In this document: positions 1-10,615 of the stretch, one piece after another
How positions within the stretch are numbered: position 1 is the first letter of the stretch
Layout: every line of letters begins with the position of its first letter
NCBI GenBank assembly: GCA_964034945.1
Contig: OZ035963.1
Location: 49,446,532 to 49,510,531 of the forward strand
DNA from: Chrysopilus asiliformis
Taxonomy: Eukaryota > Arthropoda > Insecta > Diptera > Rhagionidae
DNA length: 64,000 nucleotides
Direction: 5' to 3'
The notes under the pieces: generated by a model
Told to the model about the DNA's origin: nothing
The model's database searches: none
The model's input: the letters and a program-made list of their open reading frames with translations, nothing else
Made by a program: the position numbers and the translations under genes

Positions 1-508
1 GATTTTCTTGACATTCTTCTTTTTCGCTCGGCTTTGAAAAGTTTTTACAAGAAACTTGTTAAAGGTAGATACTTAATTAGACTCTTCATTTTATTCTGTT
101 TGAAAGATTCCCAGGTATTTGCAGCTAAGTATGCATCACAACATGACAGAGATGGAAAATTCTCAATTATCTTATGGAATTTTCTATCTATTATTAGAAC
201 AGACTGTGATTTTTTTTGAAATTTCTATTAAAGGATTTTAAGCGCTGAGGGAAATTTAAATTTTTAGATTGTGGTTTTTTGACTCAGCTCAGAATTAGAT
301 TTATAAACAATTTTTTAAAACGTTTGATTAGCATTTATTAGTGACATTACGAAATTTCTCGACCTGATCAATTTTTGTGACGGGGCCTATTTTTGGCTAG
401 GCGGTTTTGTAAACAAACGTTGAGCGCAATTCGTAGATTCGCCCAAAGCAAGCGGAAAATATTGAAAAATTCACCACACACACACACAGTCTGCTTCTTC
501 GAGAACAT
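1..508. other. AT-rich sequence without recognised gene
   Basis: No coding signal or RNA gene is visible. The 61-codon open frame near the start has no recognisable motif. A short CA dinucleotide run lies at about 476-487, just before the composite fold-back element. Confidence 0.5.
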
Positions 509-631
509 CTAACGCCCAATTCAGACTAAAGGTGATGGCCCAATAGAATCTTTGCTTGCTTCGCTTGCTTTACTCGCTTTGACGCCTGAATTGAACTCCG
601 TGTTTCCTTATGGGAGCTGGCCCAATACAAA

Positions 632-845
632 AGCTCTTAAAGCAAAGCTCTTAAAGCAAAGCTCTTAAAGCAAAGCTCTTAAAGCAAAGCTCTTAAAGCA
701 AACCTCTTAAAGCAAAGCTCTTAAAGCAAAGCTCTTAAAGCAAAGCTCTTAAAGCAAAGCTCTTAAAGTAAAGCTCTTAAAGCAAAGCTCTTAAAGCAAA
801 GCTCTTAAAGCAAAGCTCTTAAAGCAAAGTTCTTAAAGCAAAGCA
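632..845. repeat. 14-bp tandem repeat, ~15 copies
   Basis: The unit AGCTCTTAAAGCAA is repeated about 15 times with few changes (one copy has AACCTC, one AAGTAA, one AAGTTC). It contains the near-palindrome GCTCTTAAAGC. It lies inside the loop of the composite fold-back element. Confidence 0.95.
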
Positions 846-1279
846 TCGATTTGAGCAATTCTCAATTAGACGCTTTGCTTTATGCGCTTTGACAGTTTTG
901 ACAATTCAATTTTTCACCTAATCGATGGAAAAAAACACAAATAGCATACAAAATGTATGATAAATGCTTTAAAATTAATTTTTTTTTAAATGTTTGCACA
1001 AACTTTTTTTTTACTCCTAAACCACAATTACGCCTCCGTGCGTGCGGCATTATTTTGTTCTGGCATCTAGTAGTTGTCACCGTGTCTAAAAGTAGAGACT
1101 GAGCCTACTCTACGCGGCACGGACGCGGCAACGCGTCTGAGGAACGCGCAATTATACATTTACTCATATAAATGCGTAGTTTCGACTTTCACCGCGTGGG
1201 TGCCGCACGCACGTACGCGTAATTGTGGTTTAGGCTTGAAGCAAGCGAAGCAAGCAAAGCTTCTATTGGGCTATTACCT

Positions 1280-1418
1280 TAACGATTGCGATAACGATAA
1301 CGATTACGATTGAAGCTTCTCGACCAATGAAATCAAAGCTTTCAACGATATGGAAACGAAAGCCTTGATCTCATTGGTCGAGTAAGCTCAATCGTAATCG
1401 TAATCGTAATCACAATCG
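1280..1418. repeat. Fold-back with AACGAT/AATCGT hexamer arms
   Basis: The left arm 1280-1345 and right arm 1357-1418 are inverted copies. Each combines a run of ATAACG/CGTAAT-type hexamers with the block TCGACCAATGARATCAAAGC. The same block and hexamers recur at 40124-40385, showing one family. Confidence 0.85.
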
Positions 1419-1633
1419 ATTTGGGCTTTAAATCGAACTTTCGAATTTCATAGCGAATTTCATAGCAAATTTCATAGCGAATTTCATAGCGTTTCATTAA
1501 TTATTTAATATTTAAAACCTGGTATGTGTTATAACGATATACACACACCGCTGTCCTTCTTTTTTTGCTCTGAAATCTGGGAGCCCTAGGTGTAGTAGAT
1601 CTTGAGAAGTAAAAATTAAAACGAAATTGTTCT

Positions 1634-1674
1634 ATTCGCCACATCCTAAAAATTCCGTAAAGGATGTGGCGAAT
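1634..1674. repeat. Short hairpin, 14-bp arms
   Basis: ATTCGCCACATCCT (1634-1647) is followed by its reverse complement (1661-1674) with a 13-base loop. There is no T-run after it and no gene beside it, so a transcription terminator role is not supported. Confidence 0.8.
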
Positions 1675-1969
1675 TTCGTTTCAAAAAATTGCCGTTATTT
1701 TGTTTTTGATTTTTCAACTTTTTAGCCATTTTGATTTTTCGAGTTTTTAGCCAAAACCAGGAAAATTTTGGTATTTTTTAAAAATCGGTTTAGATCTCTC
1801 AAGCTTCGAATTAAATTCTGCCAGTTTGCCCAAGCTATACAGTTTGTGCCAAGACCTCGTTGTGACTGCAAATTTTTAAGAAATTAAAAAAAAAATCATG
1901 TCAATTGGTTGAGTTGTTTTTATTTGATTTGACAGACATGAAAGAATTTTCGTATATCGTAATAATCTT

Positions 1970-2850
1970 CAGATTTTCGATACTTATTTATCATAATACG
2001 TAGTATAATAAACTATTGCATTTATGAAAAATTTTGACCTCTTAATTTTGCCTAAAAAACATTTCCCGAGCACTCCTGAGTCGATTGAAGCATTATTCCA
2101 AAATGTATTTCTGTCTGTTAGTTTGTATATCAGTTTGTCTGTCAGTCTGTCTGTCAGCCTTTTTGTCTGTTAGTCTGTGTACAAGATTTCTCAAAAACTA
2201 ATAGAGATAGAAACTTGAAATTTTACAGAGATATTTGTCCTGGAATAGGACGATCCTATCAACTTATGGTAGAAATCTCTTAACCGGAAGTAATCAAAAT
2301 GGCGGCTTTTTCAAAATCACAATTTCGTTTTTTATAATTTACTCGAAAATACGCATTTTTCAGTAGTCTTATGTATGACAATAGTTGGAAACAATAAAAT
2401 TTTCTACTTTTTTGTCCTTCTCTAGAACTGCATATCTCAAGCCGTTATCGAGATATACCGTTATTTAAAAAAAAGAAGTTTTTGCGACTACCTCGAAAAA
2501 TACTGGGTTTTTGGTGGTTTTATATATGAGATGAATTCATAATTTTGCCTTTTTCTGTTATCCGCTATCTTTTACCGTTATCGAGATTTTATCGTCAAAA
2601 AATAAAAAATAAAAACTAACGGTTTTTCGAAAAAGATACAGGTTATGGCAGAATTAAAGGTATTAAAATTCTCTATATTTTTGCCTTTTACCATAAATCG
2701 ATGTCTTTGACCGTTATCGAGTTTTTTGAGATTTTGTAAAATAAAAATTCATATTTTCATGTAAACTAATATTTTATTCGTCAGGTAAATTGTGCAGAAA
2801 CGTAGATTTTATATAAGAAAGTCATGTGCTGTCCATATCAGATATTTATT
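1970..2850 (+). repeat. Dispersed repeat family F, copy 1
   Basis: The first part (TTTCCCGAG, then TCGATTG and a short GTCT-rich stretch at 2107-2180) matches 63645-63790. The last part (2630-2850), with CCGTTATCGAG motifs and TTTATATAAGAAAGTCATG near its end, matches 6497-6840 in reverse orientation. The motif CCGTTATCGAGAT recurs about every 120-150 bases inside it. No protein is recognised. Confidence 0.7.
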
Positions 2851-3571
2851 ATTGTGAATTCTTAATATTTATGTCTAGTCCAGCAGTATTTAATTCTATC
2901 AGACTTACCGTATTTTTTAGAACTTCCTGCGTATGATTTTTATATGTAGAAAATAACAATTTGAAAAATCTCACAGGAACTTTGAAAAACGTTATAAAAT
3001 ATGTTAATACTATCACTATTTCTGCGAAAGAAAATATATTCAACAAATATCTCAAAAGTTTTAATAGAATTTTTCATTTTCGAATATGTAATTTATTTCT
3101 ACCTTCTGTTGCATTTGATGACGGAAAAAGAGGTATTTCTTTGACTTCTTTCCACATCCATTCAACCGAATCACTACACAAGGTATAACACATATGAATA
3201 AATATCAGTTTCTATTCGAATACGTTGAAAAGTTCACAATTTTTGCAAAAGCAGCTTTCATTTCAAGTAGTAAAATATTTTAAACAAATTTTTAAAAATG
3301 CTGAAGCCAAAGATTTGCATTGAAAAGTTTACAGTTAGAATTACCATTTCAAACGAAAAACTTGTGTTAGTTACCACAAGGAAAATTCGAAGATATTTTC
3401 CACAATTGTTTGTGGTTCGTATATTTTGATTAGGGAAATGCATAAAAGTTTCTTTCCAACAAAGTTTCGTTTCGTAAAAAAAACACCGAATAAATTTTGA
3501 TTGAAAGGTTCCAGACGAGAAATTGGATATTTAAATACTAAATTGCAAGTGAATATTTGGAAAAATATAGA
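2851..3571. other. AT-rich sequence, nothing recognised
   Basis: Short open frames occur on both strands but are AT-driven and lack motifs. No repeat arms or RNA gene were found. Confidence 0.4.
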
Positions 3572-4243
3572 CTACTAGCTTGCATATCCGTCGTTGCCGG
3601 GTTAAGTTTTTTGCATAAGTTTTAGAAAAAATCGGAAAGAACTTAAAATCTTTCGAGAACAATCTTATCCTTGCAAGACTCTCCGTGGCGAATTAGTCCA
3701 ACATCAGATAAAAACGGGAAAGAATATCCGCATTATCCTTACAGGACCTTTCGCTAGGATTTTTGAAATTGTAACACCGGATTCGTGATCAGCGAGCCCG
3801 AAAACCCCCTAATGCCATTTTCCCCGGGAATAATGAGGAAAAGGATATTTGCGTTATCCTTACAGGACCTTCCGTTTCTAATTTTGAAAATCTAACACCA
3901 GATTCATGATCAGCGACCCCGAAAACCCCCGAGTGAAACTTTTCAGCCTCCTATTGAGCAGGATTCATGGCGAAAATCACGGTTTAAAAACACCCAAACC
4001 CCCTTACCCCCTGTTTACCCCCTTAGCGGTAATATTTCGGAAAACCCCGCCTTAGTGAGCGCCTACGTGCTGGTTGGGACATATTGTGAAAGTTTCAAGT
4101 TTCTAGCTTCAGGGGTTTGGACTGGGCGTTATGAGTCTGTCAATCGGTCAATCAGTCAATCAGTCAATCAGTCAATCAGTCAATCAGTCAATCAGTCAAT
4201 CAGTCAATCAGTCAGTCAATCAGGTTAAACGATTTTATATATA
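3572..4243 (+). repeat. Dispersed repeat family C, copy 1
   Basis: It opens with CTACTAGCTTGCATATCCG and the GTTGCCGGGTTAAG motif. Two degenerate tandem units of 121 bases follow (GATCAGCGA at 3787 and 3908). Then comes a conserved block shared with 40900-41080 and 58850-59050, an 8-bp microsatellite GTCAATCA (4137-4226), and the tail GGTTAAACGATTTTATATA. No coding sequence is seen. The ordered head, units, microsatellite and tail are repeated in the other two copies, which are reversed. Confidence 0.8.
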
Positions 4244-4470
4244 CAGTAATTCCTCCAATTGCGCGGTAGATACGTTCCACAAAAAGAGCTACTTTGAATG
4301 AACTTTGAATGAACCGTGTACTGTGAACCCTACTTTGAATGAAATTTTGGGGTTAGGAACATGTTTTTTTTAAAAAACTTAGAAAAAAAACCGCGCAGCT
4401 GCGAAATTTTTGCCGCACAGTTCGAAATTTTGGTATTAAAAACTTAACCGCGCAGTTGGATGGATTACTG
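4244..4470. mobile_element. pogo/Tigger-like MITE
   Basis: Terminal inverted repeats start CAGTAATTCCTCCAATTGCG at the left; the right end, reversed, reads CAGTAATCCATCCAACTGCG. Both continue into CGCGG. The target TA is duplicated at 4242-4243 and 4471-4472. A CAGTA start with a TA duplication is typical of the pogo/Tigger branch of Tc1/mariner (family knowledge). At 227 bp with no open frame it is non-autonomous. It sits directly at the tail of the preceding family C copy. Confidence 0.8.
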
Positions 4471-4559
4471 TATAGATATTTATTCGAATATGTGAATAAC
4501 CTTTGAAAAAGTGGAATTTAATTTCTATATTGGGTGTTGCGTTTACCAGGGGTTTGTTT

Positions 4560-4980
4560 AAGATTTTATTAAAAACTAGGGGCTGCGCCCCGACCCACTT
4601 CGTAGTTTATCCCACCGATCAACCTATGGCCTCCCTGTCCACGTCGGCTTGCAGCCTCCCTCGACTTTTCTGAGCGTTCTGGGGGCTGCCCTCACTAATG
4701 TTGGAAACTAGATTGGATACCCTTCAGGCAGAATAAAAGAAAAGTACCCTATCTTTTATTCTGCAAGTATCTTTACTCGCGGGCAAACATTTTATCGAAA
4801 TCGGTTGGGCCGTTTTCACCTGATGCCGGAACAAACATTCCGATGTTATTTTTGGCATCAGCACGATAAAATACATCGATGTATATTAAAATTTCTAAAA
4901 AGATCAAAATTAAAAAAAAATACCCCCTTACAGTTTTATTATATTTATAGATTTAGATTAGATGAGATACAATTGGAAAT
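4560..4980 (+). repeat. Degraded dispersed repeat with GC-rich head
   Basis: GGGGCTGCGCCCCGACCCAC near the start and TTTATCGAAATCGGTTGGGC at about 4790 resemble the head and internal text of retroposon-like repeats common in animal genomes (from memory, not searched). A hairpin with 13-bp arms (GCAGAATAAAAGA, 4728-4740 with 4752-4764) lies within it. No product is recognised. Confidence 0.45.
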
Positions 4981-5020
4981 CACCGATTTAAGTTAAGAGG
5001 TAAAAATGTAGAGAATCTAC

Positions 5021-5541
5021 TGGCATCTCCTTTCGTTCTTCCGACCATCCTGAGCAGTGCTTCGGCATTAAAGGGTCTTCCTCTAAGCTCTGGCTGGAAC
5101 TAAAAAACAGTTTTTTTTTCGAAAAATCGTTGGTTTGAAATAGATTTGCAGAAATCTAATTTCTTACATTTTATATCTCGATAACGGTAAAAGATTAAAG
5201 TTGAGTGCGAAAAAAATTTCGTTGACGAATGGCCTCTCCAACGGAAAATACTTACTCCAAATGCATTCTGAATTGTAGAAGATAGCAGGAGAGGGGTTTA
5301 CAGAAGGAAGGGGGTAGATATTAGAGGGCGAAAATTTCTCCTGAGAGGTGACTCCTCTAATGGTGAAAACTGGATCCAAATCCCTTCAGAATTACAGAAT
5401 ATAGCAGGTGAGGGGGTTCACAGATAAGGAAGTGGTAGATATTTGTGGGCGAAAATCTTTCATAAGAGATAACTTCTGTAATTTTGAAAACCGCATCTCG
5501 TCCATGAATACAATACTTTCCTTTTATAGCACAGGAAAGTA
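5021..5541 (+). repeat. Dispersed repeat family G, copy 1
   Basis: It begins with an ~80-bp block (GGCATCTCCTTTCGTTCTTC to CTCTGGCTGGAACT) nearly identical to 45784-45871. It ends with a hairpin ACTTTCCTTTTATAG...GGAAAGT (5510-5539) matched at 46362-46389. Between these are family F-like text (5105-5200) and two degenerate ~115-base units (about 5225-5345 and 5346-5465). No coding sequence is identified. Confidence 0.6.
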
Positions 5542-6496
5542 AATAGAATATTAGTTTGCGTCTTAACGAATTTTCACCAATATGGGACTGAACAAAAATA
5601 GGAAATACTTTGTAAGAATTTAGAAAATTCTCTCGTTCGTTTTTTGACCGCTTAACTTCTCTGGTATACAGGGTTTCTATTTACTGATTCTAAGTTCTCT
5701 ACTCAATAATAGTTGTGGAAATTCATTTTATGTAGTGACGTTTATTTTAGTTTATGTCTGCAACTACTTCGCTTGGATTCAAAAAAAAATAAAAAAAAGT
5801 GGACAGAGGTTAAAAACCCAAAGTTTTGGATTTTTGTGCAAATTTACGAAATGAAAGCTTTCAATTAATAAAAGAATCAATAAAATTGGTGCGACAGATC
5901 ACCATAACTAAAGTTGAATGAAAATCTTTATTTTTTAAAAATTTAATTTGATTCTTCCTCATCGAAATGTGTATACGAAAATAGTTACAAACTGACGAAA
6001 TTACATCTGTGTTACCATAAAATTTCAATGAGAAAGTTATAATTGGTGAAAACCAATTAGAAATCATTTTTATGAAATTGAAACGAAATGAAGCAGTTTC
6101 AAGTTTTTTTTCTTCGACAACTTCTAAATTACGATCTCTTAAAGGAATAAATTTATTCGAAAATTTTCTTGATGAGTTTTCATTTCCATTAGTTTGATGG
6201 CCAGGTAATTTACTCGACGAGTGTGTAAAGTTCGGTGTAAAGTTTAGTTTGAAGTATACAGTTGGCAGTTATTACACTTTGGTTCAAGTTTTAACAAACT
6301 TCTTAATTAATTTCTTATACATCCGTCATATAACTACAAATATACTCACTTTAGTACTAAATCAACAACAGTGTTTTATTTGCTATTGAAAGTATGAGAT
6401 TAGAAAACCGTTTTCTTAATTGAAAATCGATTTTTACATTCTTGTAAAAATCTTTTAATTTAAAAAAAAAAACGTCTTTAGAAAAATAAAAATAAA
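5542..6496. other. AT-rich sequence, nothing recognised
   Basis: No gene, repeat pair or RNA motif was found between the family G and family F copies. Confidence 0.4.
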
Positions 6497-6840
6497 ATAT
6501 CTGATGCGAACAACACATGACTTTCTTATATAAAATCTACGTTTCTGCGCAATTTACCTGACGAATAAAATATAAATTTTTATTTTATACAATCTGAAAT
6601 ATCTCGATTACGGTTAAAGATATCGATTTACGGTAACAGGCAAAAATGTAGAGAATTTTAATACCTTGAATTCCGCCATTAACTGTTTTTTTTTCGAAAA
6701 ACCGTTAGTTTGTAAGTAATTCGCAAAAATATATTTTTAAAACTTTGAATGATAATATCTCGATAACGGTAAAATATATCGGATAAAGGTAGGAGACAAA
6801 ATTAAGGATAAACATTATTCTTTTCAATTAACCTCATATA
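6497..6840 (-). repeat. Dispersed repeat family F, copy 2
   Basis: It is the reverse complement of about 2630-2850 of copy 1, including CATGACTTTCTTATATAAA and TATCTCGATTACGG. It is cut at 6840 by the TA where the mariner element begins, which suggests the mariner inserted into this repeat. Confidence 0.7.
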
Positions 6841-6943
6841 AAGGGTCTTTCAACAAGACATAACAATTTTGTATTTAAATAAAACACAGAATAATTGAGA
6901 TATCGGGCTGAAATTTATTCCAGGTGTAGTGGACATGTTACAT

Positions 6944-7704
6944 TTAAGTATGAAATTCGATGTCGTTCATATGGCCACCGCGAGCACGTTTGCACAGATT
7001 GATTCTTTGGAGCCAATTTTCCACCACTCTTCCACACATATCGGCCGGAACGTTGGCAATTTCGCGTTCGATATTGTTCCTGAGCTCCTCTAACGTTGTT
7101 GGCTTGTTGGCATAAACCAACGACTTAACATAACCCCATAAAAAGAAATCCAACGGCGTTAAATCGCATGAGCGAGGTGACCATTCGACCGGACCATTTC
7201 TCGAGATTACACGATTACTAAACTTCTCCTTCAATAGATCAATTGTTTGACCAGCTGTTTGGCATGTGGCACCATCTTGTTGGAACCACATATCACTGAT
7301 GTCAAGTCCATCCAATTCTGGCCAAAAATAATCTTCCAAAATGGCACGATAGCGAATTCCATTGACCGTAATATGGCGATCATTTTCATCGACGAAAAAA
7401 TACGGTCCAATCACACCTCCGGCATGAACCCCACACCACACGGCCACTTTTTGTGAATGCAATGGAGTCTTTTGAAGCACATGTGGGTTTGTTGCTGTCC
7501 AATAACGCATATTTTGCTTATTGACAAAGCCCATAAGCCAAAAATGATCTTCATCGCTGAAGATGATTTTTCGATGAAATTCAGGATTTTCAAACGATCA
7601 AGAGGCTTCAATTCTTGAGTTAATTTGATCTTGTAAGGGTGTAGACCAAGATCTTTACGCAAAATTCGCCACAATGTGGACTGAGAGATTCCCAATTCCT
7701 GCAC
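6944..7704 (-). pseudogene. mariner-type transposase, central and C-terminal part, broken
   Basis: This is a DDE-superfamily (Tc1/mariner, IS630-like) transposase relic; such enzymes cut and join transposon ends in the nucleus. It starts with a helix-turn-helix piece, QELGISQSTLWRILRKDLG, then KLTQELKPLD. About 20 codons are missing and the frame changes. The downstream frame resumes at EFHRKIIFSDEDHFWL (first catalytic Asp, about 7550), then VAVWCGVHAGGVIGP, WFQQDGATCQTAG (second Asp), and CDLTPLDFFLWGYVKSL (third acidic residue, an Asp). Thirty-six residues separate the last two, wider than the 34 of classic mariner and closer to DD37D types. It ends with a normal stop after DIEFHT. Length and spacing indicate a decayed copy, not an active gene. 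Confidence 0.9.
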
Positions 7705-8170
7705 AGTTAGAAATTTGATCAGTCAGTGTCAAATTTCTTCTAGTCTCAAAGAAAAAGTGTTAATTTTTAACACTTATAAATATCACTTTAGCACTTTGGA
7801 AATGTGTAAAAAAATAATAACACATTGAAGTGTGAGGGTTACACCTTGTTGGGAGTTAACTGATTTTAACACTTTCGAGTATCAAACAAATTGGGACTTG
7901 AATGTATTAAAATGAAATTCTTTATAGATCTGAAGGTAATTGGAAATGATGTAGTACTAAGTTTTATTTTCTTAAAAATAATGTTACTATACAGAAAGAA
8001 AAATATGGCAAATTTAATCAAAACGTCTTGGATAAATAAGTTAAATATGGGTTCAAAAAAAATATTGAATTAAATTGAATGAAAATTTAAATTGTTAATA
8101 TATTTATATTTTCAATATTGAATTAAAAAAATAAAAATATAATAACAATTTTAGTTTTCATAGAAAAAGT

Positions 8171-8206
8171 GAAAAAAAAAATCGAGTCGAGATCGGGACT
8201 CGAACC
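8171..8206 (-). promoter_or_regulatory. tRNA-like B box and T-run terminator (minus strand)
   Basis: On the minus strand GGTTCGAGTCC (8206-8196) matches the pol III B-box consensus exactly. A run of at least nine T follows (8181-8171), as in a pol III terminator. No matching A box was found upstream, so this looks like the 3' half of a tRNA or tRNA-derived SINE rather than a tRNA gene. Confidence 0.55.
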
Positions 8207-8397
8207 CGCTCAACGGATTATTTTCTGTTTTTAGGGTTTTTTTTAAATTTATTATTATGATTTTTTAAAACAAAATAATATATTTTAAATAAAAATTATA
8301 AATAATAACCATTTTTATTACGAATAATTAATATTGTTAAAAATAAAAACAATAAAAACCATGTTGCATTTTAACTATGCTCCGCCAAAGGAGCAAG

Positions 8398-8473
8398 CAG
8401 CCCAGTGGGCAAGGCGCGCAGAACTCACAAGCGTAAGATTGTCAGAAACCAAAAACACGACTGTTCAAATTCC
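8398..8473 (+). promoter_or_regulatory. tRNA-like A and B boxes (possible SINE head)
   Basis: CAGCCCAGTGG (8398-8408) matches 9 of 11 bases of the A-box consensus. GTTCAAATTCC (8463-8473) resembles a B box about 54 bases further on, followed by T-rich sequence. The interval does not fold as a clean cloverleaf by eye, so a tRNA-derived SINE remnant is more likely than a tRNA. Confidence 0.45.
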
Positions 8474-8734
8474 ATGCGGTGCTACACGCGAATTTTCTTC
8501 TTCTTTTTTATTATTTTTATTCATTATTTTTAATAAAAAAGTATTTCATGTAAGTCTTTTAATTCGATAAAAATGAAAAAAAAAGTTCCAAATTGATTTT
8601 GTTTTTCCCAAGACTGATAAGTGTTAAAATTTTTTCTAACACTTTAAGTGTTTATCTAAACTGACACTTAAAAGTCCCAATGATTCAACACTGGGATCCA
8701 GTGCTAAAGTAACGTTTTTTTAGGTGTGGACACC

Positions 8735-8890
8735 ATGGAACATATGTGTGTGTGAACGGCCTGAAGTTGACTCATTTGGCACATTTTGAACTGAAGCACT
8801 TACGGCTGCGATATTTTCGGTACTTCGACCGGTGCGTTGTCTCACTGGCACAGGAACATTCAATAGTGAATATGTTGACTCGAATTTATC
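8735..8890 (-). pseudogene. mariner-type transposase, N-terminal linker fragment
   Basis: Reading from 8890 on the minus strand gives DKFESTYSLLNVPVPVRQ, then TGRSTENIAAVSASV and NVPNEST, the linker between the two N-terminal DNA-binding domains of mariner-type transposases. Homology fades near 8750, where inserted DNA starts; the continuation is the fragment ending at 7704. The first ~40 residues are absent because family E begins at 8888. Confidence 0.8.
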
Positions 8891-9290
8891 CACTACTAGC
8901 TTGCCTACCCGTCGTTGCCGGGTTAAGTTTTTTTAAATTATTTTTTTATGGTCTATGTTGGAGCTAAACTTCAGGCCAATCGGCTCGGTAGTTTCCCCGC
9001 GAAAGAGTAACACAGCGCAAAAACTAAGTTTCGAAATCACTTTACCCCCTCCCCTTACTGACCCCATCTCTCGCGCTACTTTTCCGTATGCCTGTTTTGG
9101 AACCAGAACTACCACAGACAGTCATGCCGAATTTCAAGTCAATCGGTTCAGCCGTTTTTGCGTGAAAGAGGAACAGACAGACAGGCAGACAGACCAACTC
9201 ATTTTTAACCGACTTCCAAAAAGGAAAAGGTTCTCAATTCCACCTGAATATTTTTTTTTTTTTTTTTTAATGTATGTTCACGCTTAACTT
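8888..9290 (+). repeat. Dispersed repeat family E, copy 1
   Basis: It has the head ACTAGCTTGCCTACCCGTCG and then GTTGCCGGGTTAAG. Internal text includes TCGGTAGTTTCCCCGCG and AAAACTAAGTTTCGAAATCA, then a GACAGACAGGCAGACAGAC stretch and ACCAACTC. At 9207 it runs into TTTTAACCGACTTCCAAAAA, text very common in insect repeats (from memory). An open frame here is shared by all family E copies because the DNA is conserved; I do not treat it as a gene. Confidence 0.75.
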
Positions 9291-9374
9291 TTTACTGGGT
9301 GGACCGATTTTGGTCATCCCAAAGAGAAAGTTGTAGAGAAAGTTCCTGGTTGGACCCTGGTTCATTCACGGGCA

Positions 9375-9667
9375 AAAATGGACCATTAGGGGGGGTACCC
9401 CCCATACAAACGAAAACGTTTTTTCCGAATTTCTCAAAAACGGTGCATCTTATCAAAAAAGTCTAAGAATTAAAGTTATTTAGAATATGATTCTACATAA
9501 AACTCCCATACATCAAAATCCGATTGGAATAAATTTTAAAAAATCTGATTGGAAAGTTCGACTTCAAAGTGGAATTTTGGTACAACTGTTCGAATTTTGA
9601 TAAGAATATCACCATACGGGTTTTCAATAATTGCCAGATTGGCAATTATAGCTTTTGTTATGTTTTT
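9375..9667 (-). repeat. Dispersed repeat family A, partial copy
   Basis: Reversed, it matches the first half of 34880-35468: from ACATAACAAAAGCTATAATT through AACTTTCCAATCAGATTTTT to the GGGGGGTACCCCCC stretch. The microsatellite and tail are missing. Confidence 0.8.
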
Positions 9668-9679
9668 ACGTTGTGTTCA

Positions 9680-10140
9680 GTCAGAGCCGTATTAACAAGT
9701 TTGAGCGCCCTGGGCTAAATAAAATTTTGCACCCTTACATAGTATTATTGTAAAAATGCAATTTCATTTTTTAAAATATTCTTTAATTCAAAACACAGTA
9801 CTAACTTAAATTACAGATACGCTAAATATAAAGAAAATTAAAAAAAAAGCAATCAAAATTTCATCGCCTCAGATCGATGGCGCCCCTGGGCTGTAGCCCA
9901 ATTAGCCCTATGCTTAATTGGGCCTTGTGTTCAGTACAACACAAGGAAGGTTCTCTTATATATTTCCCCCGTGTTAACCTACCCCTTCAAACCCCTCCCT
10001 GCTTGGGATATCGAGTAAAATTCTTTGTATTGTGTTCAGTACAATATTTGGAAGATTCTTTTATATATTTCTCATCTGCGGACTTATCCCCTCAAACCCT
10101 TTGTAATTTTACCTATATTAAAAATTGAAACTAAAAACGT
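9680..10140 (+). repeat. Degraded repeat with a ~105-base internal duplication
   Basis: TTGTGTTCAGTACAA occurs at about 9923 and 10029, each followed by GGAAGRTTCTYTTATATATT. The sequence GCGCCCCTGGGCTGTAGCCC before it, and a related GCGCCCTGGGCT at 9703, resemble common animal repeats. No gene is seen. Confidence 0.45.
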
Positions 10141-10142
10141 TC

Positions 10143-10615
10143 GAAATAAAAAAAAATTTTTCTAAAAAAAATAAAACCGACTTTAAAAAAAACTGAAAAG
10201 AGAAAAAAGCACTAAAAAGAAAAAAATAATTTCAAACTATGTCCATTAATAGCGTATTTGAAATTTGGCTTTTTTGAAGTGGCGTTAAATTTGCAACTAA
10301 AATAAATTACATACTTTCTAACCCTTAAGGCTAATCGTTTACATACTTTCTAACCCTTAAGGCTAACTAAGAACTAAGATCGACTCCAAAAATTTTGTTG
10401 TCAAACAGATTAACTATAGACACGGCTCTTACAATAGAAATTTTACAACGATTTTATTTAGTGTAAATTTAACGCCACTCCAAAAAAGCCAAATTTGAAA
10501 TACGCTATTAATGGACATAGTTTGAAATTATTTTTTTCTTTTTAGTGCTTTTTTCTCTTTTCAGTTTTTTTTAAAGTCGGTTTTATTTTTTTTAGAAAAT
10601 TTTTTTTTATTATAT
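10143..10615. mobile_element. Fold-back element, ~150-bp arms
   Basis: The left arm 10148-10300 and right arm about 10455-10610 are near-perfect inverted copies (for example AAACTATGTCCATTAATAGC against its reverse complement near 10515). The loop (about 10305-10450) contains a direct repeat, ACATACTTTCTAACCCTTAA, at 10309 and 10341 (period 32). No target duplication could be fixed because the ends are A/T runs. No coding sequence. Confidence 0.85.

Larger units (their letters stand above)
511..1431. mobile_element. Composite fold-back (MITE-like) element
   Basis: The left end carries GCCCAATTCAGACTAA at 513-528 and the right end reads TTGGGCTTTA at about 1419. These are the same ends as the cleaner element at 40095-40394. 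Inside, 531-571 pairs inverted with 1238-1278 (both built on GCAAGCGAAGCAAGC), and 1018-1049 pairs with 1201-1232 (about 29 of 32 bases). A 14-bp tandem array sits in the loop and a smaller fold-back (1280-1418) sits at the right end. No coding sequence is recognised, so it would be non-autonomous. Assignment to PIF/Harbinger rests on the 40095 relative, which has a TTA target duplication; the duplication here is not clean. Confidence 0.6.
7705..8745. mobile_element. ~1 kb insertion splitting the mariner, with pol III-like boxes
   Basis: Transposase codons stop at about 7704 and resume at about 8745, so the DNA between is inserted. Both sides carry AGTGTTAA-type motifs (a palindrome at 7757-7776; several at 8620-8675) and inverted ACTTTAGCACT (7788; 8701-8709). 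Inside are tRNA-like promoter boxes on both strands. Exact ends and target duplication are unclear; more than one insertion may be present. Confidence 0.6.
6841..8890 (-). mobile_element. Degraded mariner/Tc1 element, copy 1
   Basis: A terminal repeat starts after TA 6839-6840 with AAGGGTCTTTCAACAAGACA and matches the right end of copy 2 (42003-42039, reversed). The transposase relic runs on the minus strand from 8890 to 6944 but is split by unrelated DNA at about 7705-8745. The far end, with the transposase start and second terminal repeat, is missing where family E begins at 8888. It cannot be autonomous. The insertion point lies inside family F. Confidence 0.85.

Noticed and set aside
1634..1674. 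Rho-independent-type terminator
   Set aside because: No T-run and no upstream gene; the window is eukaryotic.
8171..8473. Genuine tRNA genes
   Set aside because: The boxes are present but no complete cloverleaf or acceptor stem could be built by eye; the SINE explanation is simpler.
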